A stretch of DNA of 64,000 bases. Origin: an uncultured Prevotella sp. (GTDB taxonomy: Bacteria > Bacteroidota > Bacteroidia > Bacteroidales > Bacteroidaceae). The stretch lies in contig NZ_CAMJFM010000014.1 of NCBI RefSeq assembly GCF_946404925.1, positions 1-64,000 on the forward strand, given 5' to 3'. Both the position numbers and the translations under genes were made by a program. Positions 35,055 to 42,872 of the stretch are shown one piece after another (within the stretch, counting starts at the first letter, position 1; every line of letters starts with the position of its first letter). Below the pieces are notes generated by a model, which did no database searches, had not been told where the DNA came from, and was given only the letters and a program-made list of their open reading frames with translations.

Positions 35055-37091
35055 TCAGGTACTTTCTACATAAGAGGCTTGCTGCAGCAGGCCTCTTTTT
35101 CTTTGTTCGCTATTTTGGTTCTGTGCTTTGTGTTCATCATCGAAAAAATAGCCAAAGCCGGGGCGGTTGCAGATGTTGTCGGCGTAGGGGCCGAGTTTCT
35201 TGCGGAGACGGGTGATGTGGACATCAACGGTGCGATCGGAAACGATGGTGCCTGCCCAGATGGTATCCATGAGTTGTTGGCGGGTGCGCAGCTCACCATG
35301 AGCCGACATCAGTTCACATAGCAGGTCATACTCGGTACGTGTAAGACTCACAGGTGTGCCATCGACCATAACCGACTTGTGGTCCATATTTACCTGCAAG
35401 CCTTTGAAGGCAAGGTGGCGTTTGCCAAGACGCGCCTCTACGACGTTGATGATGTAATCGCCCAGTTTCTCACAATCGGCCACTACATCCATATAAAGGG
35501 CTGTAACGGCATAGGTGGCATGATGGGCATCGACATCGCTGATGCTCTCGGCCTTCAACTCATCGCGAAGCGTATTGATGTCGCGCTCTATCTCCATAGA
35601 AGGAGCGGTAGAAAGATCCTCGCGTCGACCACCAATAACAACCATCATCTGCGTTAGGGCTTCGTTAGCCAAGCTCAGCATCTCGTGCAGTCGCTGATAC
35701 TGAAGAGGCGTAAAGTCTTCTCGGCTATCCTTGCGATGCTGGATGGTGCGGGCCATCTTGAAACAGGCATCGCCGATAGACTCCAGTTCGCCTATTTGTC
35801 GGAGCATTGAGCGCACCTTGTCTTTCGTATAGTCGGATAGGCGTTCGTTGCTCACCATCTCCAGATACTTACCTATCTCTATCTCCATGTGGTCGGCAAT
35901 GTCTTCGTACTTAGCGATGCGGGCAAACTGACGGTCGAACTCCCGATGATCCTTTTCATCAAGCAAACTGCGCATCATGCCAAACATGCGCTGCATGCGC
36001 TCGGCGAAATGGATGATTTCCTTCTGAGCCTCCATCACAGATATTTCTGGAGTGGCCATCAGTCCGCCTTGGATATAGCGCAGAGTAACAGGCTCACGGG
36101 TCTTATCCTTACTATCGGGCAGCAGCCGACATACCGCGCGTTCCATCTGCGGAACCAGTGGCAAGAGGATGGCTGTATTCAACACATTAAAGCAGGTGTG
36201 GAATAGAACGAGCACAACGGGCAGAAGTGCGGTCTGGCCTGAGATAGTAGGATCATAGCCCACAAGGCCACACACCACATCGACAAATGGATAGAACACC
36301 AGGAGCACCCATATCACACCGAACACATTAAACAGCAGATGAGCCAATGCTGCACGCCGCGCTGCTATGCCAGAACCTAAAGCTGCCAGATTTGCCGTTG
36401 CCGTGGTACCAATATTCTCGCCCATAACCAGTGCTACTCCAAGGTAAATGGGCAGTACGCCAGTAGAGCAGAGTAGGATAGTGATAGCCATGACAGCTGC
36501 CGATGACTGCACGATACAAGTGATTAAAGTGCCAACGCCAAGGAAAGCGAGTATCGTGAGATAGCTACCCGTATCGAACGACGCAAAGAAAGCCACCACA
36601 TCGGCATTATGTGCCAAGTCCATACTACGCCCCACATTGCTCAACATGACCAACGACCAGAATAGGAACGCCAAACCAAACAAGAGATCGCCCACCACTC
36701 GGTGGCGTTGCTTATAGATGAGTACTATGCCCACGATAAACGCTGGGAACACTACGTTGGACAAGTCGACATTATAGCCCAACGACATAATCCACGCTGT
36801 GAGCGTGGTGCCGATGTTGGCTCCCATGATGATACTGATGGCCTGGGCGAGGGTTAGAAGTCCGGCCGACACAAACGAGACCGTCATGACCGTAGTGGCC
36901 GATGACGACTGAACCGCACACGTGACGAACACGCCGGTGAGCATGCCTTTAAATCTGTTGGATGTCATTCTGGCCAGCGCATGGCGTAAACCAGAACCTG
37001 CCATTTTCTGCAGCGCCTCGCTCATCATCTTCATTCCGAAAATGAGAAGAGCTAGCGAACCTAATAATCTTAATACAATTTCAATTTTCAT
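35055..37091 (-). CDS. Na/Pi cotransporter-PhoU protein fused to an OmpR/PhoB-type DNA-binding domain
   Basis: 678 residues in one open frame. Residues 1 to about 320 form the NptA/PF02690-type transporter, with two inverted repeats each carrying the QSSS signature (61-64, QSSSATTVMT) or QSSA (195-198), and eight or more hydrophobic segments. Residues about 355-555 are a PhoU-like helical domain (FAERMQRMFGMMRSLLDEKD, KYEDIADHMEIEIGKYLEMV, ELESIGDACFKMAR). Residues about 561-651 (bases 35139-35411) are a complete winged-helix domain of the OmpR/PhoB kind: VSLTRTEYDLLCELMSAHGE, RTRQQLMDTIW, the recognition helix SDRTVDVHITRLRKKLG, and the wing GFGYFF. No receiver domain is present. Typical family members end after PhoU. 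A membrane-tethered, transport-coupled transcription factor is the simplest reading. Confidence 0.88.
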   Translation of the reverse strand: MKIEIVLRLLGSLALLIFGMKMMSEALQKMAGSGLRHALARMTSNRFKGMLTGVFVTCAVQSSSATTVMTVSFVSAGLLTLAQAISIIMGANIGTTLTAWIMSLGYNVDLSNVVFPAFIVGIVLIYKQRHRVVGDLLFGLAFLFWSLVMLSNVGRSMDLAHNADVVAFFASFDTGSYLTILAFLGVGTLITCIVQSSAAVMAITILLCSTGVLPIYLGVALVMGENIGTTATANLAALGSGIAARRAALAHLLFNVFGVIWVLLVFYPFVDVVCGLVGYDPTISGQTALLPVVLVLFHTCFNVLNTAILLPLVPQMERAVCRLLPDSKDKTREPVTLRYIQGGLMATPEISVMEAQKEIIHFAERMQRMFGMMRSLLDEKDHREFDRQFARIAKYEDIADHMEIEIGKYLEMVSNERLSDYTKDKVRSMLRQIGELESIGDACFKMARTIQHRKDSREDFTPLQYQRLHEMLSLANEALTQMMVVIGGRREDLSTAPSMEIERDINTLRDELKAESISDVDAHHATYAVTALYMDVVADCEKLGDYIINVVEARLGKRHLAFKGLQVNMDHKSVMVDGTPVSLTRTEYDLLCELMSAHGELRTRQQLMDTIWAGTIVSDRTVDVHITRLRKKLGPYADNICNRPGFGYFFDDEHKAQNQNSEQRKRGLLQQASYVEST
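35072..35103 (+). terminator. Terminator of the esterase operon, inside the convergent coding region
   Basis: AAGAGGC (35072-35078) and GCCTCTT (35091-35097) enclose a GCTGCAGC palindrome, giving a near-perfect 26-nt hairpin followed by TTT and a T-rich stretch. The same bases encode KRGLLQQAS near the end of the minus-strand Na/Pi transporter fusion. Confidence 0.85.
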
Positions 37092-37118
37092 TCGTTATCC
37101 ATTTATAATTTCACGCTG

Positions 37119-37126
37119 CAAATATA
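37119..37126 (-). promoter_or_regulatory. -7 element of the transporter-wHTH gene
   Basis: TATATTTG on the minus strand, 27 nt upstream of the ATG at 37091; the -33 position lacks TTTG, which fits a regulated promoter. Confidence 0.6.
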
Positions 37127-37158
37127 CAAAAAACTAATTAGTTATACCTATTAAAGGC

Positions 37159-37184
37159 TGTTACAAAATGGTTAAGATGTAACA
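37159..37184. promoter_or_regulatory. Candidate operator upstream of the transporter-wHTH gene
   Basis: TGTTAC (37159-37164) and GTAACA (37179-37184) form an inverted repeat with a 14-bp spacer, upstream of the weak -33 region. The position suits an activator or autoregulator; binding by the fused wHTH domain is inference. Confidence 0.4.
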
Positions 37185-37187
37185 AGG

Positions 37188-37214
37188 CCGCTGCAGATTA
37201 AGCTTCTGCAGCGG
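37188..37214 (-). terminator. Hairpin at the lpdA stop codon
   Basis: CCGCTGCAGA (37188-37197) pairs perfectly with TCTGCAGCGG (37205-37214); the lpdA stop codon TAA lies in the 7-nt loop. No T-run follows, so it may act as a weak terminator or 3'-end stabiliser. Confidence 0.6.
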
Positions 37215-38460
37215 TCTTTAGGATTTCAGAGAGTGTGGGATGGATGTGTACCATATCGGCGAGTTCAGCGATGGTGGTGTGTCTGCACATCAGCACACTG
37301 ACCTCTTGAACGATGTCGGCAGAGTGGGCGCCATAGGCGTGACAGCCCAAAATGAGACCTCCCCTATCCCCTCCTGTAGGAGGGGTAATGAATAGTTTTA
37401 GCATGCCTTCGGTTTCGCCCATGGCAAGGGCTTTGCCATTGGCACGCCAGAACGACTTGCGGCACTCGTAAGCGATGCCTTGCTCCTTGAGTTGATCTTC
37501 GGTGGGACCTACGCAAGCAGCCTCGGGCTCGGTGAAGATGGCGGCGGGCATGATACTGAAATCTATGCCATCGTGCTTACCTATGATATGGTTAACAGCA
37601 CGGATGGCTTGCATCTCTGCAGCATGAGCCAGCATCTGACGCCCGTTTACATCGCCAATAGCGTAAACTCCCTTAACAGTAGTTTCAAAGTTCTCATCAG
37701 TCTGAACACCCTTACGCTCATCGAACTCTATGCCAGCATTGGCAAAATCGGATTGAACACGGGGTTTGCGACCTGTAGCCATCAGGATGACATCGGCATC
37801 GATATCAGCGATGTCCTCGACAGCAGTCTTCATCTTGAAAGTGATGCCGCGCTTCTCGAGCGTTTTGCGCAAGCGTTTGGCGATATCGCTATCGAGGGCG
37901 GGCAGACACTCCTTGAGATACTCGATGACCGTTACCTCGGAGCCAAAGCGACTGAACACTGAGGCGAACTCCATGCCGATGACTCCTGCGCCAATAATGG
38001 CGAGGCGCTTGGGCAGGGTTTCGAGGTTGAGCAAGCCCGTAGAATCGACCACACGAGGATCATCAGTGCCTTTGATGGGGAGCCATTTAGTTTCAGAGCC
38101 AGTAGCGATGATGATATTATTAGAGGTGAGAGGGTGAGAGGGTGAGAAGGTGAGAGATGTGACTGTGTGACTGTCAACAAACTGCGCTTTCTCGCGGACC
38201 AAGGTGATGTTGGGATGCGAGAGGATGGACTCTACACCTGCACGGAGCTGGGGCACTACCTGCGCCATGCGTTCACGAGCCTCAGCGAAAGTGGCAGAGT
38301 GGATGTAAGTCTTGGTGGGGATACAGCCCACGTTGAGACATGTGCCGCCCACCTCGGCACCCTCGAAGATGACTACCTTGAGACCTTGCTTTGCGGCATA
38401 TTCAGCGGCGCGGTACCCACCGGGGCCCGCACCGATGATAATCAAATCTACTTCAGACAT
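37198..38460 (-). CDS. lpdA: Dihydrolipoyl dehydrogenase (E3/L protein)
   Basis: The ATG at 38460 (420 residues) begins MSEVDLIIIGAGPGG, the FAD-binding motif. The redox disulfide CLNVGC is at 41-46, the NAD motif GAGVIGMEFASVFSRFG at 157-173, a second FAD motif AIGDVNG around 268, and the catalytic HIHPTLSE with His407/Glu412. It reoxidises the lipoyl-H protein of the glycine cleavage system and may also serve 2-oxoacid dehydrogenases. It is last in the lplA-gcvTH-PA-PB-lpd operon. Two in-frame insertions are visible: residues 102-113 (LTFSPSHPLT), encoded by 8-nt tandem repeats, and 359-368 (TPPTGGDRGG), encoded by a GC-rich palindromic repeat. Both lie at surface-loop positions. Confidence 0.93.
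   Translation of the reverse strand: MSEVDLIIIGAGPGGYRAAEYAAKQGLKVVIFEGAEVGGTCLNVGCIPTKTYIHSATFAEARERMAQVVPQLRAGVESILSHPNITLVREKAQFVDSHTVTSLTFSPSHPLTSNNIIIATGSETKWLPIKGTDDPRVVDSTGLLNLETLPKRLAIIGAGVIGMEFASVFSRFGSEVTVIEYLKECLPALDSDIAKRLRKTLEKRGITFKMKTAVEDIADIDADVILMATGRKPRVQSDFANAGIEFDERKGVQTDENFETTVKGVYAIGDVNGRQMLAHAAEMQAIRAVNHIIGKHDGIDFSIMPAAIFTEPEAACVGPTEDQLKEQGIAYECRKSFWRANGKALAMGETEGMLKLFITPPTGGDRGGLILGCHAYGAHSADIVQEVSVLMCRHTTIAELADMVHIHPTLSEILKTAAEA
37361..37389. repeat. GC-rich palindromic interspersed repeat, copy 2 (inside lpdA)
   Basis: CCCCTATCCCCTCCT-GT-AGGAGGGGTAAT: same arrangement as the copy at 17498-17527 (CCCCTA, then an 8-9 bp inverted repeat CCCCTCC.../...GGAGGGG, then an AAT end). 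Here it is translated in frame as TPPTGGDRGG within lpdA. Confidence 0.85.
38125..38156. repeat. Four 8-nt tandem repeats inside lpdA
   Basis: Four consecutive units GGTGAGAG (third unit GGTGAGAA) at 38125-38156, read on the coding strand as LTFSPSHPLT. Followed by a second, shorter repetition of TGTGACTG. Confidence 0.85.
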
Positions 38461-38480
38461 TAAACAATAATAATTTAACA

Positions 38481-39890
38481 TTAAACATTTTCGGCCTGAA
38501 ACTGGCGGTAGGTGGTGACAGGATGCTTGGCAGCCAGCACATCATCTACACGACCGATAGGCGTGGTGTGTGGTGCCGACTTCACCAAATCTGGATCCGT
38601 CTTGGCCTCCTCAGCTATCTTGCGCATCACGGAGATAAAGCCATCGAGTGTCTCCTTGCTCTCGTTTTCCGTGGGTTCAATCATCAGAGACTCATGGAAC
38701 AGCAGCGGAAAGTAGATGGTAGGCGCATGATAGCCGTAGTCGAGCAGCCGCTTAGCCACATCCATCGTGGTGACACCAGTTGACTTATCTTTCAAGCCAT
38801 CGAACACAAACTCGTGACAACAAGTGGTATCAATAGGCAACTCATAGACATCCTTGAGGCACTCCTTAATATAGTTGGCATTGAGCACAGCCAGAGGACC
38901 AACCTCCTTCACATGCTCACGACCCAACGAGAGGATATAGGCATAGGCACGCATCATGACACCATAGTTGCCATGATAGGGCGACACGAAGGGGAAGCAA
39001 TCCTGCAAGCCCTCACGTACACCAACTGGACCAGCACCAGGACCGCCACCGCCATGAGGCGTTGAGAACGTCTTGTGCAGGTTGATGTGCATCACGTCGA
39101 AGCCCATATCGCCAGGGCGACAAGCACCCAGCATCGGGTTGAGGTTAGCGCCATCGTAATACATCAAACCGCCACAGTCGTGGATGAGTTTAGCAATCTC
39201 AGGGATGCTGGTTTCGAAGAGACCAAGGGTATTAGGGTTGGTCATCATCATGGCGGCGATCTCAGAGCCCTGCTCTTTAACCAAGCGCTCAAGGTCCTCG
39301 ATATCTACCAGACCATTAACGTTAGATTTAACCTCGATAATCTCTAAGCCACATACTGCTGCTGAGGCAGGGTTGGTTCCATGGGCGCTATCGGGCACTA
39401 TCACCTTTTTGCGTTGAGCGTCGCCACGCTGGCGATGATAGTTATCGATGGTCATCAGTCCCGTCAACTCACCATGCGCACCAGCGTATGGTTTGAAGGT
39501 GAAGTGGGCCAATCCAGTTAGCTGGCAGAGCGATTTCTCTAACAGCGATATCAAAGCTAAAGCACCCATCACGGTATTCTGTGGTTGCTCTGGATGCAGA
39601 TTCTGGAACTGAGGCTGAGCAGCCATCTCCTCGTTGATTTTGGGATTGTACTTCATGGTACAAGAACCCAGAGGATAGAAACCGGTATCAACACCGAAGT
39701 TATTATTTGAGAGATTGGTATAGTGGCGCACCACGGTCAACTCATCGCACTCGGGAAGATTGGCCTCCTCAGCACGCTGCAAAGAAGCAGGAATCTCGTA
39801 ACTGCCATAATTGTTTTTGGGCAGACTGTAGCCTTTGCGACCCTCCTTTGAGAGTTCAAAGATCAGATTTCCATATAGTCGGTTATTCAT
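38481..39890 (-). CDS. gcvPB: Glycine dehydrogenase (decarboxylating) subunit 2, P-protein beta
   Basis: 469 residues. It carries the PLP-binding lysine (Lys273 in [18 protein letters not shown]) and the conserved [15 protein letters not shown] segment ([15 protein letters not shown]), [10 protein letters not shown] and YYDGANLN. In many bacteria the P-protein is split; the beta half binds PLP. Together with GcvPA it decarboxylates glycine and passes the methylamine group to lipoylated GcvH. It overlaps the gcvPA stop by 4 nt, indicating translational coupling, and precedes lpdA by about 20 nt. Length is normal for the split type. Confidence 0.96.
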   Translation of the reverse strand: MNNRLYGNLIFELSKEGRKGYSLPKNNYGSYEIPASLQRAEEANLPECDELTVVRHYTNLSNNNFGVDTGFYPLGSCTMKYNPKINEEMAAQPQFQNLHPEQPQNTVMGALALISLLEKSLCQLTGLAHFTFKPYAGAHGELTGLMTIDNYHRQRGDAQRKKVIVPDSAHGTNPASAAVCGLEIIEVKSNVNGLVDIEDLERLVKEQGSEIAAMMMTNPNTLGLFETSIPEIAKLIHDCGGLMYYDGANLNPMLGACRPGDMGFDVMHINLHKTFSTPHGGGGPGAGPVGVREGLQDCFPFVSPYHGNYGVMMRAYAYILSLGREHVKEVGPLAVLNANYIKECLKDVYELPIDTTCCHEFVFDGLKDKSTGVTTMDVAKRLLDYGYHAPTIYFPLLFHESLMIEPTENESKETLDGFISVMRKIAEEAKTDPDLVKSAPHTTPIGRVDDVLAAKHPVTTYRQFQAENV

Positions 39891-41206
39891 AGGGCTGCAA
39901 TTTTAACGAGGTTATCAATTTCTTCCTTGGTACGCTTCTCGGTTACGGCAAAGAGGATGCCATTGGCATACTTCACACCACCCAGGAATCCTGCTTCGAT
40001 GAATCGCTGCTGCAAAGCATCAACATCGCCATCGTACTTTACAAAGAACTCGTTGAAGAAAGGTTTATCGTATACCAAATGGAACTTACCTGTGGCAAGC
40101 AGCTGATCGCAGAGATAGTGAGCGCCGGCATAAGAGAGCTGAGCAGCCTCTTTTACACCTTGCTTACCCATCAACGAGAGATAGATGGTGACAAAGAGCG
40201 CCATCAGACTCTGGTTAGAGCAGATATTGGATGTGGCCTTCTGGCGGCGGATATGCTGCTCGCGAGCCTGAAGCGTCAACACAAAGGCACGCTGATCACG
40301 ATTATCGCGGGTCATACCCACGATACGACCGGGCATCTTTCGGATGAGTTTCTCAGTGCAGCACATATAGCCCACGTATGGACCACCAAACAGCATGGGA
40401 ATACCAAGACTCTGACCATCGCCCACGGCAATGTCAGCGCCCCACTCGCCAGGAGTCTTAAGCACAGCAATATCGGCAGCAATGCTATCCATGATGAATA
40501 GCGCCTTATGCTCATGGCATGCATCGGCAAAACCTGTAAAGTCTTCGACGATACCATAAACATTAGGCTGCTGAACGATGACGCCAGCAACATCATTCAG
40601 AGATGAGAGGTGAGAGGTGAGAAGTGAGAGGTCGGTGATGCCGTCTTTTAGGGGGATGGTAACTAATTCGATGCCTTGGTGGAGGGCGTAGGTGTCGAGC
40701 ACCTTACGGGTGTTGGGATTGAGCCCCTCAGACACCAGCACCTTGTTTACTTTCTTACCAGCAGCCACAGCCATCATCATAGCCTCGGCACAAGCGGTAG
40801 TTCCATCGTACATAGAGGCATTGCTGATGTCCATGCCCGTCAGCTCGGCCATCATGCTCTGATACTCGAAGATATAGTGGAGTGTGCCTTGTGATATCTC
40901 TGCCTGATACGGTGTGTAGCTGGTAAGGAACTCTGAACGCTGAAGCAGACTTGGTATCACCGATGGCATGTAGTGATCGTAAACGCCATAGCCGGCGAAG
41001 CAGGTGAGCTGCTGGTTCTGTGAGCCCAGCTTCTCGAACAGCTGGCGCACCTCCATCTCGCTCATCTCTAAAGGCAATTGGTAGTCGCCTTTAAAGCGGA
41101 TGCTATCAGGTATCTGGGCATAGAGACCGTCGAGGTTATCCACCCCCACCTTCTCCATCATCGCCTGCAGATCGGCATCCGTATGCGGAAAATATTTGTA
41201 ATCCAT
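39887..41206 (-). CDS. gcvPA: Glycine dehydrogenase (decarboxylating) subunit 1, P-protein alpha
   Basis: 439 residues, matching the N-terminal half of the long P-protein. Recognisable segments: [13 protein letters not shown] at the start, [26 protein letters not shown] [16 protein letters not shown], and the [11 protein letters not shown] motif. It pairs with the downstream gcvPB, which overlaps by 4 nt. A 12-residue stretch at 193-204 ([12 protein letters not shown]) is encoded by tandem heptamers (40604-40631) and lies between otherwise conserved strands, so it is an inserted loop. The gene is separated from gcvH by 96 nt containing an inverted repeat. Confidence 0.95.
   Translation of the reverse strand: MDYKYFPHTDADLQAMMEKVGVDNLDGLYAQIPDSIRFKGDYQLPLEMSEMEVRQLFEKLGSQNQQLTCFAGYGVYDHYMPSVIPSLLQRSEFLTSYTPYQAEISQGTLHYIFEYQSMMAELTGMDISNASMYDGTTACAEAMMMAVAAGKKVNKVLVSEGLNPNTRKVLDTYALHQGIELVTIPLKDGITDLSLLTSHLSSLNDVAGVIVQQPNVYGIVEDFTGFADACHEHKALFIMDSIAADIAVLKTPGEWGADIAVGDGQSLGIPMLFGGPYVGYMCCTEKLIRKMPGRIVGMTRDNRDQRAFVLTLQAREQHIRRQKATSNICSNQSLMALFVTIYLSLMGKQGVKEAAQLSYAGAHYLCDQLLATGKFHLVYDKPFFNEFFVKYDGDVDALQQRFIEAGFLGGVKYANGILFAVTEKRTKEEIDNLVKIAAL
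40604..40631. repeat. Four 7-nt tandem repeats inside gcvPA
   Basis: Four TGAGAGG units (third TGAGAAG) at 40604-40631, coding on the minus strand for [10 protein letters not shown] change of one unit would shift the frame. Confidence 0.88.
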
Positions 41207-41220
41207 AGTTTTCGTTTTTA

Positions 41221-41295
41221 GGCACGAATTTCACGAATTAACACGAAATAATAATCGAAACAATAATAATTCGCGTAATTCGCGTAATTCGTGCC
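41221..41295. repeat. Inverted repeat with CACGAATT/AATTCGTG arms between gcvPA and gcvH
   Basis: GGCACGAATT (41221-41230) is the exact complement of AATTCGTGCC (41286-41295). The left arm continues with two degenerate CACGAA units at about 10-nt spacing, the right arm has AATTCGCGT twice at 9-nt spacing. It occupies nearly all of the 96-nt spacer within the gcv operon and could form a stable hairpin that modulates the ratio of the gcvH and gcvPA messages. Confidence 0.8.
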
Positions 41296-41302
41296 AAAAT
41301 AA

Positions 41303-41683
41303 TTATTTTTCGCAGAAAGCAGTATAGGCGGCGGCGTCCATGAGGTTGTCGAGCTCGGACTTGTCGCTGAGTTGAACCTTGATAATCCAGTTCTCGAAAG
41401 CATCCTGGTTGATAAGCTCGGGCTGATCGTCGAGTGCCTCGTTGACCTCGACTACGGTGCCACTTACGGGCGAATACAAATCGCTGGCAGCCTTCACGCT
41501 CTCTACAGCGCCAAACTCTTCGCCAGCCTCAACCTCGTCGTCAACATCGGGCATATCGACATAAACCACATTGCCTAATGCATTCTGAGCATAATCGGTA
41601 ATACCAACAAAACCAAAATCACCTTCTACTCTTACAAATTCGTGCGACTCTGAGTAGTAGAGTCCTTCAATTACTTTTGCCAT
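41303..41683 (-). CDS. gcvH: Glycine cleavage system H protein
   Basis: 126 residues, normal length. The lipoylated lysine is Lys64 in GAVESVKAASDLYSPVSG, the typical hairpin context. The protein shuttles the aminomethyl group from P-protein to T-protein and is reoxidised by Lpd. It lies 32 nt downstream of gcvT. The lipoyl group is probably attached by the ligase encoded first in the operon. Confidence 0.97.
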   Translation of the reverse strand: MAKVIEGLYYSESHEFVRVEGDFGFVGITDYAQNALGNVVYVDMPDVDDEVEAGEEFGAVESVKAASDLYSPVSGTVVEVNEALDDQPELINQDAFENWIIKVQLSDKSELDNLMDAAAYTAFCEK

Positions 41684-41715
41684 AGTTTTATTTTTAATTA
41701 TCCATTATTCACTTT

Positions 41716-42852
41716 TCACTTCTTATAGCTCTTGTTATAGAACTGTTTCTTAACAACCTTGCCGGGGAACACCTTCTTGCGGATCTGAATCTGCACCTCG
41801 GTGTCGAGCTTAGAATAATCGGCATCTACCAGCGCCATGCACACGCTCTTATCAGATGAGATAGTATGATAGCCCGTGGTAACCTCGCCGATAGGCTCGC
41901 CCTGCATATTAAGAACGGTATAGCCATGACGGGGGATGGCCTTGTCGAAGAGTTCGATGCCAACCAACTTCTTGGCAGGACCCTCAGCTTTCTGCTTAGC
42001 CAAAGCCTCCTTGCCGATGAACTCGGCTTTGTCGAGCTTGACGAACATGCCCAGCCCAGCCATGATTGGTGTGATATCGGCTGTGAGCTCGTCGCCATAA
42101 AGTGGTAAGCCCACCTCGAAACGGAGGGTATCGCGACAACCCAGACCGCAAGCCTGAACACCTGCAGCAATCAACTTGTCCCAGCACTCGTTGATATACT
42201 GGTGAGAACCGTAGATCTCGAATCCATCCTCGCCGGTATAGCCGGTGCGCGAGATGATAATCTCTTGAGGTGAGAGGTGAGAGGTGAGAGGTGAGAGAAT
42301 AGTTTTGCAAGTGTAAAAGGTGAGTTCCTTACATTCCAAACCTAAAACCTTCTCTACCGTAAATTCGGCCTCGGGGCCCTGAACGGCTATCTGGCCGTAG
42401 TAATCGCTACGGTTCTGGAGGTCGATATCGAAGCCTTCGGCCTTCTGCTGCATCCAAGCCCAGTCTTTATCGATGTTGGCGGCATTGATGACGAGGAAGA
42501 AGTCGTTCTCGCCCATCTTATATACCAACAGATCATCGACCGTGCCACCATTTTCGTAGCACATCATGCCATAATATATCTTACCAACTGGGGCACCGGC
42601 TATGTCGTTAGTAAAGATGTGCTGCACATATCGCTCGGCATCCTTACCCTTGACCGTTACCTCGCCCATGTGCGACACATCGAACAATCCTACATGTTCG
42701 CGCACGGCCTTGTGCTCTTGTAGAATGCTGCTTTGATACAGCAAAGGCATGTCGAAACCGCCAAACTCTACCATCATAGCACCAAGCTTGAGGTGCTTGT
42801 CGTAGAGACAAGTGCGCTTGGTTTTCTGAAAAATTTCTTGTTTTATTGCCAT
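41716..42852 (-). CDS. gcvT: Glycine cleavage system T protein (aminomethyltransferase)
   Basis: 378 residues, near the family length (about 360) plus an insertion. Conserved parts: LKLGAMMVEFGGFDMPLLYQ, the VSHMGEVTVKG motif, the folate-site Asp segment TVDDLLVYK, SRTGYTGEDGFEIY, and the C-terminal EVTTGYHTISSDKSV. It transfers the methylene group from aminomethylated H protein to tetrahydrofolate. Residues about 186-195 ([10 protein letters not shown]) are an extra loop immediately before the conserved SRTGYTGEDGFE and are encoded by four tandem heptamers (42267-42297), absent from the family consensus. Located between lplA and gcvH. Confidence 0.95.
   Translation of the reverse strand: MAIKQEIFQKTKRTCLYDKHLKLGAMMVEFGGFDMPLLYQSSILQEHKAVREHVGLFDVSHMGEVTVKGKDAERYVQHIFTNDIAGAPVGKIYYGMMCYENGGTVDDLLVYKMGENDFFLVINAANIDKDWAWMQQKAEGFDIDLQNRSDYYGQIAVQGPEAEFTVEKVLGLECKELTFYTCKTILSPLTSHLSPQEIIISRTGYTGEDGFEIYGSHQYINECWDKLIAAGVQACGLGCRDTLRFEVGLPLYGDELTADITPIMAGLGMFVKLDKAEFIGKEALAKQKAEGPAKKLVGIELFDKAIPRHGYTVLNMQGEPIGEVTTGYHTISSDKSVCMALVDADYSKLDTEVQIQIRKKVFPGKVVKKQFYNKSYKK
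42267..42297. repeat. Four 7-nt tandem repeats inside gcvT
   Basis: Four exact GAGGTGA units (42267-42294) plus a partial fifth. On the coding strand they read as [10 protein letters not shown]; a 21-nt unit corresponds to a seven-residue peptide period. Confidence 0.9.
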
Positions 42853-42872
42853 AGATTATTGTTGTTTTATTG

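Noticed and set aside
39887..39890. Frameshift between gcvPA and gcvPB
   Set aside because: The 4-nt ATGA overlap is the normal translational coupling of the split P-protein genes; both products are full length.
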